56,623 bases of DNA from Shinella zoogloeoides. GTDB taxonomy: Bacteria > Pseudomonadota > Alphaproteobacteria > Rhizobiales > Rhizobiaceae. The stretch is taken from contig NZ_QNUJ01000017.1 of the NCBI RefSeq assembly GCF_003574625.1, positions 1 to 56,623 of the forward strand, read 5' to 3'. Each line of letters begins with the position of its first letter. Position 1 is the first letter of the stretch. A program made the translations under genes and the position numbers. Positions 25,796-34,787 of this stretch are shown in pieces. A model generated the notes under the pieces. The model did not search any database. It was not told the DNA's origin and worked only from the letters and a program-made list of their open reading frames with translations.

Positions 25796-26839
25796 TTACA
25801 TCGGCGCGGGATAGAGCCGGTGGATGCGGCGGATGCCGTTCATCACCTCGGCGGAGAGCGCCACGTCCTTCGCCCCGATATCCGTCTTCAACTGTTCCAT
25901 GGTCGTCGCGCCGATGATGACGGAGGCCGTGAAGGGCCGTGTCAGGCAGAAGGCGAGGGCCATCTGGGCGGGATCGAGCCCGTGCTCCCGTGCAAGCTCC
26001 ACATAGGCGCGCACCGCCGGCTCCTGCAGCGGCTGGTAGCGGCCGCCGAGATCGCCGTTCTTCGTCAGGCGCGAGCCTTCCGGCCGCGCGCCGTCGAGAT
26101 ACTTGCCGGTGAGAAGGCCGGCGGCGAGCGGCGAATAGGCGAGCAACCCGATCTCCTCATGATGCGAAACCTCCGCAAGGTCGAGATCGTAGGCCCGGTA
26201 GAGGAGGTTGTATTCGTTCTGGATCGAGGCGACGCGCGGCAGGCCCTTTTCCTCCGCGAGCTTCAGGAGCTGCATCGTGCCCCAGGCCGTATCGTTGGAA
26301 AGGCCGAGCGCCCGCACCTTGCCGGCCTTGACGAGTTCGCCGACCGTTTCGAGGATTTCGAGAAGCTCGGCGGCGACTTTCGCGCGGTCCTGCTTCGAGG
26401 GCTCATAGCTCCAGGCGTTGCGGAAATGATAGTGACCGCGGTTCGGCCAATGGAGCTGGTAGAGATCGAGATAGTCGGTCTTGAGGCGCGAGAGGCTGTT
26501 GTCGATCGCTTCGAGAATGCCCGCGCGGCTCATCGGCGCGCCGCCGCGGATATAGGGACGGCCGGGGCCGGCGACCTTGGAGGCAAGCACGATCCTGTCG
26601 CGGTTGCCGCGCGCCTTCATCCAGTTGCCGATGAAGCGTTCCGTGTCGCCATAGGTTTCGGGGGAAAGCGGCGTGGTCGGGTAGAGTTCGGCGGTATCGA
26701 TGAAGTTGACGCCCTGCGAAAGGGCATAATCGAGCTGGTCCCCGGCGTCCTGTTCGCTGTTCTGCGAGCCCCAGGTCATCGTGCCGAGGCAGATTTCCGA
26801 CACGCTGATGCCGGTCCGGCCGAGCGGATTGTATTTCAT
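25796..26839 (-). CDS. Aldo/keto reductase (Tas-like)
   Basis: A 347-residue (beta/alpha)8 NADPH-dependent oxidoreductase. Catalytic tetrad visible: Asp48 and Tyr53 in NFIDTAELYP, Lys88 in LASKVAG, His130 in LYQLHWPN. The C-terminal cofactor loop SVIIGATTMEQLKTDI is present. It is closest in pattern to E. coli Tas and related AKRs; the physiological substrate is unknown. ATG at 26837-26839 gives MKYNPLGRTGISVSEICLGTM, the normal start; GGGAAAA-type purines precede it. Confidence 0.9.
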   Translation of the reverse strand: MKYNPLGRTGISVSEICLGTMTWGSQNSEQDAGDQLDYALSQGVNFIDTAELYPTTPLSPETYGDTERFIGNWMKARGNRDRIVLASKVAGPGRPYIRGGAPMSRAGILEAIDNSLSRLKTDYLDLYQLHWPNRGHYHFRNAWSYEPSKQDRAKVAAELLEILETVGELVKAGKVRALGLSNDTAWGTMQLLKLAEEKGLPRVASIQNEYNLLYRAYDLDLAEVSHHEEIGLLAYSPLAAGLLTGKYLDGARPEGSRLTKNGDLGGRYQPLQEPAVRAYVELAREHGLDPAQMALAFCLTRPFTASVIIGATTMEQLKTDIGAKDVALSAEVMNGIRRIHRLYPAPM

Positions 26840-27032
26840 GGGAGGGAAAATCCTTTGGTGGAAACGGCGCGAATGTAGGCAGCTCCCGGCGAAGCGCAAG
26901 CCTGAAAGGCGCGATTCCCTGTGTGAAGCGCCCCGGAAAGCCGGGTTGAAGCGGGGCCGTCCGGGCGCCATGCCTTGACTTGCGGGGCCGGAATGTGAAT
27001 GGAAAAGGAAAGATGAGACGGGAGAAACCCCT

Positions 27033-27974
27033 ATGAGCGTAGCATTCACCTTCCCCGGCCAGGGCAGCCAGGCCGTCGGCATGGGCAAGGATCTCGCCGA
27101 CGCCTTCCCCGAGGCGCGCGCCGTTTTCGCGGAAGTCGACGAGGCCCTCGGCCAGAAGCTTTCCACCATCATGTTCGAAGGGCCCGAGGAAACGCTGACG
27201 CTGACCGCCAACGCGCAGCCGGCGCTGATGGCCGTCTCCATCGCCGTCATGCGCGTTCTGGAAGCGCGCGGCCTGTCGCTGAAGGATCAGGCCTCCTACG
27301 TCGCCGGCCACTCGCTCGGTGAATATTCGGCGCTCTGTGCCGCCGGCACCTTCTCGCTGGCCGATACCGCGCGCCTCCTGCGCATCCGCGGCAACGCCAT
27401 GCAGTCGGCCGTTCCGGTCGGCGAGGGCGCCATGGCCGCCATCATCGGCCTCGAACAGTCCGACGTAGAAGCCATCTGCAAGGAAGCCTCCACCGGCGGC
27501 GCCTGCCAGATCGCCAACGACAATGGCGGTGGCCAGCTCGTCATCTCCGGCTCCAAGCCGGCCGTCGAGGTCGCGGCCCGGCTCGCGACGGAGAAGGGCG
27601 CCAAGCGCGCGCTGATGCTCTCCGTCTCCGCCCCCTTCCACTCCGCCCTGATGGCACCGGCCGCCGATGCCATGCGCGAGGCGCTCGCCGCTGTTGCGGC
27701 CAAGGCTCCGGTCGTGCCTGTTGTCGCCAATGTGCGCGCCGCCCCGGTCAGCGACCCGCAGGAGATCGTCAAGCTCCTCGTCGAGCAGGTCACGGGCCAG
27801 GTCCGCTGGCGCGAGACGGTCGAGTGGTTCGGCAAGAACGATGTGACGACGCTCTATGAGGTCGGCTCCGGCAAGGTGCTGACCGGCCTCGCGCGCCGCA
27901 TCGACAAGTCCGTCACCGGCATCGCCATCAACACTCCCGCCGATATCGACAGCGCGCTTGCAGCGTTGATCTGA
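27033..27974 (+). CDS. fabD: Malonyl-CoA:ACP transacylase
   Basis: A 313-residue enzyme that moves malonyl from CoA to ACP for fatty acid elongation. FPGQGSQ at 8-14; active Ser94 in GHSLGEYSAL; His in the APFHSALM segment completes the dyad. ATG at 27033 follows a GGGAGAAA ribosome site. First gene of a fabD-fabG-acpP-fabF-mltG run. The 103-base gap to fabG is filled by an inverted repeat. Confidence 0.97.
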   Translation: MSVAFTFPGQGSQAVGMGKDLADAFPEARAVFAEVDEALGQKLSTIMFEGPEETLTLTANAQPALMAVSIAVMRVLEARGLSLKDQASYVAGHSLGEYSALCAAGTFSLADTARLLRIRGNAMQSAVPVGEGAMAAIIGLEQSDVEAICKEASTGGACQIANDNGGGQLVISGSKPAVEVAARLATEKGAKRALMLSVSAPFHSALMAPAADAMREALAAVAAKAPVVPVVANVRAAPVSDPQEIVKLLVEQVTGQVRWRETVEWFGKNDVTTLYEVGSGKVLTGLARRIDKSVTGIAINTPADIDSALAALI

Positions 27975-27977
27975 GGA

Positions 27978-28049
27978 GTTAGGCAGTAGGAATTAGGCAA
28001 TAGGGCCGGCTAATTGACCCTACTGCCTATTGCCTACTGCCTAATTCCT
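27978..28049. repeat. Inverted array of TAGGCAGTAGG-type units between fabD and fabG
   Basis: The left side (27978-28004) carries TAGGCAGTAGG and TAGGCAATAGG separated by AAT. The right side (28017-28049) carries their reverse complements CCTACTGCC, TATTGCC and TACTGCCTAA. Together they can fold into a long imperfect stem around GCCGGCTAATTGA. Direct copies of the same unit occur at about 10898-10913. Confidence 0.8.
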
Positions 28050-28077
28050 GTTCCTTCCATCAAAACAGGAGCCATCC

Positions 28078-28815
28078 ATGCTTGATCTTACCGGCCGCAA
28101 GGCTCTCGTTACCGGCGCATCCGGCGGCATCGGCGAGGAGATCGCCCGCGTCCTCCACGCCCAGGGCGCTATCGTCGGCCTGCACGGCACCCGCGTCGAG
28201 AAGCTGGAAACCCTCGCCAACGACCTCGGCGAGCGGGTCCACATCTTCCCGGCCAACCTTTCCGACCGCGCCGAGGTCAAGGCGCTCGGCGAGAAGGCGG
28301 AAGCCGAGCTCGGCGGCGTCGACATCCTCGTCAACAATGCCGGCATCACCAAGGACGGCCTCTTCGTGCGCATGAGCGACGAGGACTGGGATGCCGTCCT
28401 CGAAGTGAACCTGACGGCCGTCTTCCGCCTGACGCGCGAGCTGACCCATCCGATGATGCGCCGCCGCTACGGCCGCATCATTAACATCACCTCGGTCGTC
28501 GGCGTCACCGGCAATCCGGGCCAGGCGAACTACTGCGCCTCCAAGGCCGGCATGATCGGCTTCACCAAGTCGCTGGCCCAGGAGATCGCGACCCGCAACG
28601 TGACGGTCAACTGCGTGGCCCCGGGCTTCATCGAAAGCGCGATGACGGGCAAGCTGAACGACAAGCAGAAGGAAGCGATCATGGGGGCGATCCCGATGAA
28701 GCGCATGGGCACCGGCGCGGAAGTCGCGTCAGCCGTCGCTTACCTCGCTTCCTCGGAGGCGTCCTACATGACGGGCCAGACGCTGCACGTGAACGGCGGC
28801 ATGGCGATGATCTGA
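28078..28815 (+). CDS. fabG: 3-oxoacyl-ACP reductase
   Basis: A 245-residue NADPH-dependent SDR that performs the first reduction of the fatty acid elongation cycle. TGASGGIG cofactor loop at about 13-20, NNAGITKDGLF, catalytic Ser in NITSVVGVTGN, YCASKAG (Tyr/Lys), and the FabG ending MTGQTLHVNGGMAMI. ATG at 28078 follows AGGAG. Placement between fabD and acpP makes it the housekeeping FabG. Confidence 0.96.
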   Translation: MLDLTGRKALVTGASGGIGEEIARVLHAQGAIVGLHGTRVEKLETLANDLGERVHIFPANLSDRAEVKALGEKAEAELGGVDILVNNAGITKDGLFVRMSDEDWDAVLEVNLTAVFRLTRELTHPMMRRRYGRIINITSVVGVTGNPGQANYCASKAGMIGFTKSLAQEIATRNVTVNCVAPGFIESAMTGKLNDKQKEAIMGAIPMKRMGTGAEVASAVAYLASSEASYMTGQTLHVNGGMAMI

Positions 28816-29097
28816 AGCTGGCCCAAGCGCCCGGCGAAACAGCATAAATTGCATGTTGACCGCTGGCGCACCGGCTATTTTCACACTTTGCGGCAGGCAT
28901 AAACCGTGTTAATCGGGCCATGACTGCCAGCAGTCGACCGGCAAAAGCCTGAGCGATCGGGCGATACGCAAAAGGATCGTCGATCCCGCATTGCCGGTTG
29001 AAGGGTTTGCCGGATGTGTTCTTGAGGCACATCGGGCGTGTTGAGTGTCCGGTGCCGTGAAAGGCGCCGATCAAAAACAAAGGTCGAGGAATCCGAC

Positions 29098-29334
29098 ATG
29101 AGCGATATCGCAGAACGCGTAAAGAAAATTGTCATTGATCATCTGGGTGTTGACGCCGATAAGGTCAGCGAAGGCGCAAGCTTCATCGATGATCTTGGCG
29201 CGGACTCGCTCGACACCGTCGAACTGGTCATGGCGTTCGAAGAAGAATTCGGCGTCGAGATCCCGGACGATGCCGCTGACTCGATCCTGACGGTCGGCGA
29301 CGCCGTCAAGTTCATCGAGAAGGCCCAGGCCTGA
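29098..29334 (+). CDS. acpP: Acyl carrier protein
   Basis: A 78-residue acidic four-helix carrier for fatty acid synthesis. Ser37 in [12 protein letters not shown] receives the 4'-phosphopantetheine arm. ATG at 29098 follows GAGGAATCCGAC. The 282-base gap upstream contains TTGACC (28856-28861) as a possible -35, so acpP probably has its own strong promoter in addition to read-through from fabG. A GC hairpin lies between it and fabF. Confidence 0.98.
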   Translation: MSDIAERVKKIVIDHLGVDADKVSEGASFIDDLGADSLDTVELVMAFEEEFGVEIPDDAADSILTVGDAVKFIEKAQA

Positions 29335-29344
29335 TCTGACTGCC

Positions 29345-29370
29345 GACGGGCCGCCCTGCGGCGGCCCGTC
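29345..29370 (+). terminator. Stem-loop between acpP and fabF
   Basis: Perfect 11-base stem GACGGGCCGCC (29345-29355) / GGCGGCCCGTC (29360-29370) with loop CTGC, 10 bases after the acpP stop. It has no T tail. It could partially terminate or protect the acpP message, allowing more ACP than FabF to be made. Confidence 0.6.
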
Positions 29371-29444
29371 CCGGTCTCCGTCCGGGAGGCCGCACCTCTC
29401 CACGAGGCAATGGATTATAAGAATATAAGGGTGGATCACGGACG

Positions 29445-30707
29445 ATGAGGCGTGTCGTTATCACGGGTACCGGCATGGTATCCCCGCTTGGCTGTGGCAC
29501 CGAAGTGACCTGGAGCCGGCTTCTGGAGGGCCGCAGCGCCGCCGCCAGGGTAACCGCCTTCGAGGTCGAGGACCTTCCCGCGAAGATCGCCTGCTCCATC
29601 CCGCTCGGCGACGGTTCCGACGGCACCTACAATGCCGACCAGTGGATGGAACCCAAGGAACAGCGCAAGGTCGATCCCTTCATTACCTATGCCGTCGCGG
29701 CCGCCGACATGGCGCTCGAAGACGCCGGCTGGCATCCGAAGACCGACGAGGACCAGATCGCGACCGGCGTGCTCATCGGCTCCGGCATCGGGGGCCTCGA
29801 GGGCATCGTCGAGGCCGGCTACACGCTGCGCGACAAGGGCCCGCGCCGCATCTCGCCCTTCTTCATTCCCGGCCGCCTGATCAACCTCGCCTCCGGCCAG
29901 GTCTCGATCAAGCACAAGCTGCGCGGCCCGAACCATTCCGTCGTCACGGCCTGCTCGACCGGCGCGCACGCCATCGGCGATGCCAGCCGCCTGATCGCGC
30001 TCGGCGATGCCGACGTCATGGTGGCCGGCGGCGCCGAATCGCCGATCTGCCGCATCTCGCTCGCCGGCTTTGCCGCCTGCAAGGCGCTGTCCACCGCCCG
30101 CAACGACGACCCGACCGCCGCTTCGCGTCCCTATGACCGCGACCGCGACGGCTTCGTCATGGGCGAGGGGGCCGGCGTCGTCGTTCTCGAAGAGCTGGAG
30201 CACGCCAAGGCGCGCGGCGCGAAGATCTATGCCGAGGTCGTCGGCTACGGCCTTTCGGGCGATGCATTCCACATCACCGCGCCGTCCGAGGACGGCGAGG
30301 GCGCATTCCGCTGCATGACCATGGCGCTGAAGCGCGCCGGCATTCCGGCCAGCGAAGTCGACTATATCAACGCGCACGGCACCTCCACCATGGCCGACAC
30401 GATCGAGCTCGGCGCGGTGGAGCGGCTTGTCGGCGATGCGGCCTCCCGTATCTCCATGTCGTCCACCAAGTCGGCCATCGGCCACCTTCTGGGTGCCGCC
30501 GGTGCCGTCGAGGCGATCTTCACGGCGCTGGCGATCCGTGACAATATCGCGCCGCCGACGCTCAACCTCGACAATCCTGACGTCGAGACGGCGATCGACC
30601 TGGTGCCCCACAAGGCCCGCAAGCGCGAGATCAACGTGGCGCTGTCCAATTCGTTCGGCTTCGGCGGAACGAACGCATCGCTGGTTCTCAAGCGCTACGA
30701 CGCCTGA
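29445..30707 (+). CDS. fabF: 3-oxoacyl-ACP synthase II
   Basis: A 420-residue condensing enzyme that extends acyl-ACP with malonyl-ACP. Thiolase fold with nucleophile Cys170 in VVTACSTGAHAIG and the two histidines in NAHGTSTMAD and SAIGHLLGAAG. The C-terminal NSFGFGGTNASLVLKRY is standard. ATG at 29445 gives MRRVVITGTGMVSPLG, the usual FabF opening. It follows acpP by 110 bases. Confidence 0.97.
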   Translation: MRRVVITGTGMVSPLGCGTEVTWSRLLEGRSAAARVTAFEVEDLPAKIACSIPLGDGSDGTYNADQWMEPKEQRKVDPFITYAVAAADMALEDAGWHPKTDEDQIATGVLIGSGIGGLEGIVEAGYTLRDKGPRRISPFFIPGRLINLASGQVSIKHKLRGPNHSVVTACSTGAHAIGDASRLIALGDADVMVAGGAESPICRISLAGFAACKALSTARNDDPTAASRPYDRDRDGFVMGEGAGVVVLEELEHAKARGAKIYAEVVGYGLSGDAFHITAPSEDGEGAFRCMTMALKRAGIPASEVDYINAHGTSTMADTIELGAVERLVGDAASRISMSSTKSAIGHLLGAAGAVEAIFTALAIRDNIAPPTLNLDNPDVETAIDLVPHKARKREINVALSNSFGFGGTNASLVLKRYDA

Positions 30708-30836
30708 TCCCGTCCGGGACGCAAAGTCGTCCCGGCGCGCCCGCACAACCGAATGAGAAGAGCGGCTTGATCCCGCTTTTGCCGCATTGCTCTGCTGGAA
30801 GACGTCGAGCAATGCCCGAACCCATGAGGACAGTCC

Positions 30837-32021
30837 GTGAGCGACACGAACGATTCCGGCGAGACGCAATTCGGACGCGGCGAGGCCTCCGGCCAGCCCC
30901 GCATCATTCCGAAGTCCGCCAATGAGGCCCTGCGCCCCGAGCAGGTGCCCGAACCGCCGAGCCGCCGCCGGTCGCGCAAGGCGCGCAGCCAGGTCGTCAT
31001 CTTCCTGAATTTCGTCATGACCGTGGTCGTCTTCGCCACGCTCATCGGCGTCGGCATCTTCTATTACGGCATCAAGAGCTATGAGGAAGCCGGCCCCCTG
31101 ACCGCCAACACGAACTTCATCGTTCGCGGCGGCGCCGGCACCAACGAGATCGCCGCCAACCTCGAGCGCAACAACATCATCAGCGACAGCCGCGTCTTCC
31201 GCGTGCTCTCGCGCGTCTATCTCGACGGCGAGACGCTGAAGGCCGGTGAATACGAGATCAAGGCCGGCGCCTCCATGCGCGAGATCGTCGAGCTGCTGAA
31301 ATCCGGCAAGTCGATCCTCTACAGCGTCTCCGTGCCGGAAGGCCTGACGGTCAAGCAGGTGTTCAAGCGCCTCACCGAGGATCCGGTGCTGGAAGGCGAC
31401 CTGCCGGCCGAGCTGCCGCCGGAAGGCTCGCTGATGACGGACACCTACAAGTTCTCGCGCGGCACGAAGCGCGCCGATATCCTGCACCAGATGCTCGACG
31501 CGCAGAAGGCGTTGATCGACCAGATCTGGCAGCGCCGCGACGACAACCTGCCGATCACCACCCGCGAGGAATTCGTCACGCTCGCCTCCATCGTCGAGAA
31601 GGAAACCGGCCGGGCCGACGAGCGCTCGCGCGTGGCCTCGGTGTTCCTCAACCGTCTCGAAAAGGGCATGCGCCTGCAGTCGGACCCGACGATCATCTAC
31701 GGCATGTTCGGCGGCGAGGGTAAGCCCGCCGACCGCCCGATCTTCCAGTCGGACCTTGAGAAGAAGACGCCGTTCAACACCTATATTATCAAGGGCCTGC
31801 CGCCGACGCCGATCGCAAATCCCGGCCGCGCGGCGCTGGAAGCCGTCGCCAATCCCTCGCGCACGGCGGACCTCTACTTCGTCGCCGACGGCACCGGCGG
31901 CCACGTCTTCGCCGAGACGCTGGACGAGCACAACCAGAATGTCCGTCGCTGGCGTAAGCTGGAAGCGGAGAAGGCGGCCGACGCCGCCAAGGAAACGCAG
32001 GGCACGACCACCGCCCAGTAA
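30837..32021 (+). CDS. mltG: Endolytic murein transglycosylase
   Basis: A 394-residue inner-membrane protein with a basic cytoplasmic N-terminus (about 1-51, including RRRSRKARS), one transmembrane helix (52-77) and a periplasmic LysM-like plus YceG domain. The catalytic Glu lies in LASIVEKETGRADE, with QSDPTIIYG and GLPPTPIANPG downstream. MltG cleaves nascent glycan strands and sets their length. The start is GTG at 30837; no nearby ATG in frame gives the family N-terminus. It follows fabF in the conserved rhizobial order. Confidence 0.94.
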   Translation: MSDTNDSGETQFGRGEASGQPRIIPKSANEALRPEQVPEPPSRRRSRKARSQVVIFLNFVMTVVVFATLIGVGIFYYGIKSYEEAGPLTANTNFIVRGGAGTNEIAANLERNNIISDSRVFRVLSRVYLDGETLKAGEYEIKAGASMREIVELLKSGKSILYSVSVPEGLTVKQVFKRLTEDPVLEGDLPAELPPEGSLMTDTYKFSRGTKRADILHQMLDAQKALIDQIWQRRDDNLPITTREEFVTLASIVEKETGRADERSRVASVFLNRLEKGMRLQSDPTIIYGMFGGEGKPADRPIFQSDLEKKTPFNTYIIKGLPPTPIANPGRAALEAVANPSRTADLYFVADGTGGHVFAETLDEHNQNVRRWRKLEAEKAADAAKETQGTTTAQ

Positions 32022-32038
32022 GGGCGGGATTTCGCAAA

Positions 32039-32060
32039 AGGCCCCGGTTTTCCGGGGCCT
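32039..32060 (+). terminator. Stem-loop downstream of mltG
   Basis: AGGCCCCGG (32039-32047), loop TTTT, CCGGGGCCT (32052-32060), then CTTCG. Strong stem but a poor T tail. Confidence 0.65.
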
Positions 32061-32216
32061 CTTCGTATCTGCGCCACCTTTGATGTGGATCGCTGCCGCT
32101 TCCGCCCGCTTGCCGGTTTTCAAGGCCGGGAAACTGTTTCACTTTGGATATCCAATACCGGGTACGCTGCGCGTATCCGGCAGGCCCGCCCGAGCGGGCC
32201 GCCACTGGAGGCTGAC

Positions 32217-33104
32217 ATGACATTGCAATCGATGACCGGCTTTGCGCGGGTCGAGGGAACCAGTGGGCGCGCCCGCTGGGCGTGGGAACTGCGTTCGGTG
32301 AACGGCAAGGGGCTCGACATGCGCCTGCGCCTGCCGCCCGGCTTCGAGGCGCTGGAGGCGGATGTGCGGCGCCTTGCCGGCGAAGCCTTCTCGCGCGGCA
32401 ATCTGCAGGTCGGCCTTGCCACCAGCGTCAGCGAAGCGGATATCGAGGCCGTCGTGAACCAGGGCGCGCTGGCCGCCGTCCTTGCCCTGCGCGACCAGCT
32501 TGCCGGCACTATCGATCCCGCTCCGGTGAAGCTCGATACGCTGCTCTCCGTCCGCGGCATCGTGGACTTCCGCGAGGCGGAGGAGAGCGAGGACGAGCGC
32601 GCGGCGCGGGATGGCGACATCCGGGAGGGCTTTGTCGAGGCGGTCCGCCGTCTTGCCGACATGCGGCGCAAGGAGGGGAGCGCGCTCGCCGGCATCCTGC
32701 TCGGCCAGGTCGCCCGCATCGAGGCATTGACGGAGGTGGTCGAGGCCGACCCTTCGCGCAGCGTGACGGCAATCGCCGAGCGGCTGGCCGGGCAGGTCGC
32801 CATGCTGCTGCAGGGCGCGAGCGCGCTCGACCGCGACCGGCTGCACCAGGAAGCGGCGTTGCTCGCCACCAAGGCGGACCTGCGTGAGGAGATCGACCGG
32901 CTGAAGGCCCATGTGGCGGCCGCGCGCGAACTCATCGCCGCAGGCGGCCCCATCGGCCGCAAGCTCGATTTTCTCGCACAGGAATTTAACCGGGAATCGA
33001 ATACGATCTGTTCCAAGTCGAACGCTGCTGCTGTAACGGCTGCAGGCATCGAGCTGAAGGTCGTCATCGACCAGTTCAGGGAACAGGTCCAGAATTTGGA
33101 GTAG
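32217..33104 (+). CDS. yicC: YicC-family endoribonuclease
   Basis: A 295-residue protein with the YicC N-terminus MTLQSMTGFARVEG and the family-defining C-terminal block KLDFLAQEFNRESNTICSKS. Recent work assigns endoribonuclease activity to YicC/YloC proteins. It is three bases upstream of gmk and so in one operon with it, a pairing common in proteobacteria. ATG at 32217 follows GGAGG at seven bases. Confidence 0.93.
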   Translation: MTLQSMTGFARVEGTSGRARWAWELRSVNGKGLDMRLRLPPGFEALEADVRRLAGEAFSRGNLQVGLATSVSEADIEAVVNQGALAAVLALRDQLAGTIDPAPVKLDTLLSVRGIVDFREAEESEDERAARDGDIREGFVEAVRRLADMRRKEGSALAGILLGQVARIEALTEVVEADPSRSVTAIAERLAGQVAMLLQGASALDRDRLHQEAALLATKADLREEIDRLKAHVAAARELIAAGGPIGRKLDFLAQEFNRESNTICSKSNAAAVTAAGIELKVVIDQFREQVQNLE

Positions 33105-33107
33105 GCC

Positions 33108-33767
33108 ATGGCCGAACCGTCGAAAGAGATCCATATCGAGCGCCGCGGGCTCATGCTCGTCATCTCCTCGCCGTCGGGCGCGGGCAAGTCGACCATCGCG
33201 CGCAACCTGCTGGAGGCCGATCCCGGCCTCAGCCTGTCGGTCAGCGTGACGACGCGCCAGCGCCGCGCCAGCGAGATTGCCGGCCGGCACTATCACTTCA
33301 TTTCCAAGCGTGAATTCGAACTTCGCCGCGACTCTGATTCTCTGCTCGAATGGGCCGAGGTGCACGGCAATTTCTACGGCACGCCGCGCGAGCCGGTGGA
33401 AGAGGCGATGTCCGCCGGCCGCGACATGCTCTTCGACATAGACTGGCAGGGCGCCCAGCAGCTTCAGGAGAAGATGCCGGCCGACGTCGTCTCGATCTTC
33501 ATCCTGCCGCCGTCGATGACCGAGCTGCAATCGCGCCTGCACCGCCGCGCGGAAGACACGGAAGAGGTCATCCAGACCCGCCTCGCCAATTCCCGCGCCG
33601 AGATCGAGCACTGGCGCGAATACGACTACGTCATCCTCAACGACGACCTCTCCGTCGCCTTCGATGCCGTGCAGAGCATCGTGAAAGCCGAGCGCCTGCG
33701 CCGCGACCGGCGGCATGGGCTGTTCGATTTCGTGACGAATCTGGTGACGGAGAAGCCGGTTCTCTAA
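33108..33767 (+). CDS. gmk: Guanylate kinase
   Basis: A 219-residue kinase that converts GMP to GDP with ATP. P-loop [10 protein letters not shown] at about 18-27; GMP-binding region [21 protein letters not shown]; lid and [14 protein letters not shown] follow. Length and motifs are normal. Second gene of yicC-gmk. A repeat element lies downstream. Confidence 0.97.
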   Translation: MAEPSKEIHIERRGLMLVISSPSGAGKSTIARNLLEADPGLSLSVSVTTRQRRASEIAGRHYHFISKREFELRRDSDSLLEWAEVHGNFYGTPREPVEEAMSAGRDMLFDIDWQGAQQLQEKMPADVVSIFILPPSMTELQSRLHRRAEDTEEVIQTRLANSRAEIEHWREYDYVILNDDLSVAFDAVQSIVKAERLRRDRRHGLFDFVTNLVTEKPVL

Positions 33768-33805
33768 CGGGTCAGTGCCGATCGCACGGTTCCCATTTCG
33801 GGATA

Positions 33806-33944
33806 GCCCCTCACCCTAACCCTCTCCCCGCAAGCGGGGAGAGGGGACTTGCCCCACGAGCGGTTGCTGATTGGGGAAAACGGCGCGGCATATCCCTTCT
33901 CCCCGCTTGCGGGGAGAAGGTGGCCGGCAGGCCGGATGAGGGGC
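33806..33944. repeat. Rhizobial CCTTCTCCCCGC-type inverted repeat, copy B
   Basis: Left arm 33806-33846 (GCCCCTCACCC then hairpin CTCTCCCCGCAAGCGGGGAGAG) and right arm 33894-33944 (hairpin CTTCTCCCCGCTTGCGGGGA then GGCCGGATGAGGGGC). The arms are less alike than in copy A, since the left has CCTAACCCTC where the right has the CCGGCCACC block. It fills the gap between convergent gmk and rsmA. Confidence 0.82.
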
Positions 33945-33956
33945 CATGCCCATGCC

Positions 33957-34787
33957 TCAGAGCGCGTTCGCCAGCCGCACGAACTCTTCCACGCTCAGCG
34001 TCTCCGCCCGCCGCTGCGGATCGATCTCCGCCTTTGCCAGCAGCGCTTCGCCGCCGAGCGACTTGACGCTCTGCCGCAGCATCTTGCGGCGCTGGCCGAA
34101 GGCCGCATGGGTGACGCGCTCCAGCGCCGTGACATCGCAGGGCAGGGGATTGGCGTTCGGCTCCAGATGCACGACGGAGGACGTGACCTTCGGCGGCGGC
34201 GTGAAGGCCTGCGGCGGCACGTCGAAGGCCATGCGGGCATCGGTGCGCCAGCCGCAGAGCACGCCGAGCCGGCCGTAATGGTCGTCGTTCTCCCCGGCGA
34301 CGATGCGCAGGCCCACCTCGCGCTGGAACATCAGCGTCAGCGACTCCCAGAACGGTGGCCAGCGCTTCGGCAGCAGCCAGTTGACGAGCAGCTGCGTGCC
34401 GACATTGTAGGGCAGGTTGGCAATGATGCGCACCGGCTCGCCGGGCGCCAGCGCCTCGAAATCCGTCTTGAGCGCATCGCCCTCGATCACCGTCAGGCGG
34501 CCGGGATAGTGCTCGGAGATTTCCGCCAGCGCCGGCAGGCAGCGGGCATCGCGTTCGATGGCGATGACGCGTTTCGCGCCGAGCGCGAGAATGGCGCGCG
34601 TCAGGCCGCCGGGCCCGGGGCCGACCTCGATCACCGTATGGTTCTCGATGGAGCCGGCGGTGCGGGCGATCTTCTGGGTGAGGTTCAGGTCGAGCAGGAA
34701 GTTCTGCCCGAGCGCCTTCTTCGCATCGAGCCCATGCCGCTGGATGACGTCGCGCAGCGGCGGAAGTCCGTCGAGTGCCGCCATCAT
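33957..34787 (-). CDS. rsmA: 16S rRNA dimethyladenosine transferase
   Basis: A 276-residue SAM methyltransferase that dimethylates two adjacent adenosines near the 3' end of 16S rRNA (KsgA). Motifs: [11 protein letters not shown] at about 23-33, SAM loop [16 protein letters not shown], and the catalytic [11 protein letters not shown]. The ATG at 34785-34787 overlaps the pdxA stop by four bases, supporting this start over the next Met. Last gene of a pdxA-rsmA pair, as in many proteobacteria. Confidence 0.96.
   Translation of the reverse strand: MMAALDGLPPLRDVIQRHGLDAKKALGQNFLLDLNLTQKIARTAGSIENHTVIEVGPGPGGLTRAILALGAKRVIAIERDARCLPALAEISEHYPGRLTVIEGDALKTDFEALAPGEPVRIIANLPYNVGTQLLVNWLLPKRWPPFWESLTLMFQREVGLRIVAGENDDHYGRLGVLCGWRTDARMAFDVPPQAFTPPPKVTSSVVHLEPNANPLPCDVTALERVTHAAFGQRRKMLRQSVKSLGGEALLAKAEIDPQRRAETLSVEEFVRLANAL

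Noticed and set aside
26840-27250. N-terminal extension of the aldo/keto reductase
   Set aside because: The upstream frame overlaps fabD antisense and has no family similarity; MKYNPLGRTG is the standard start.
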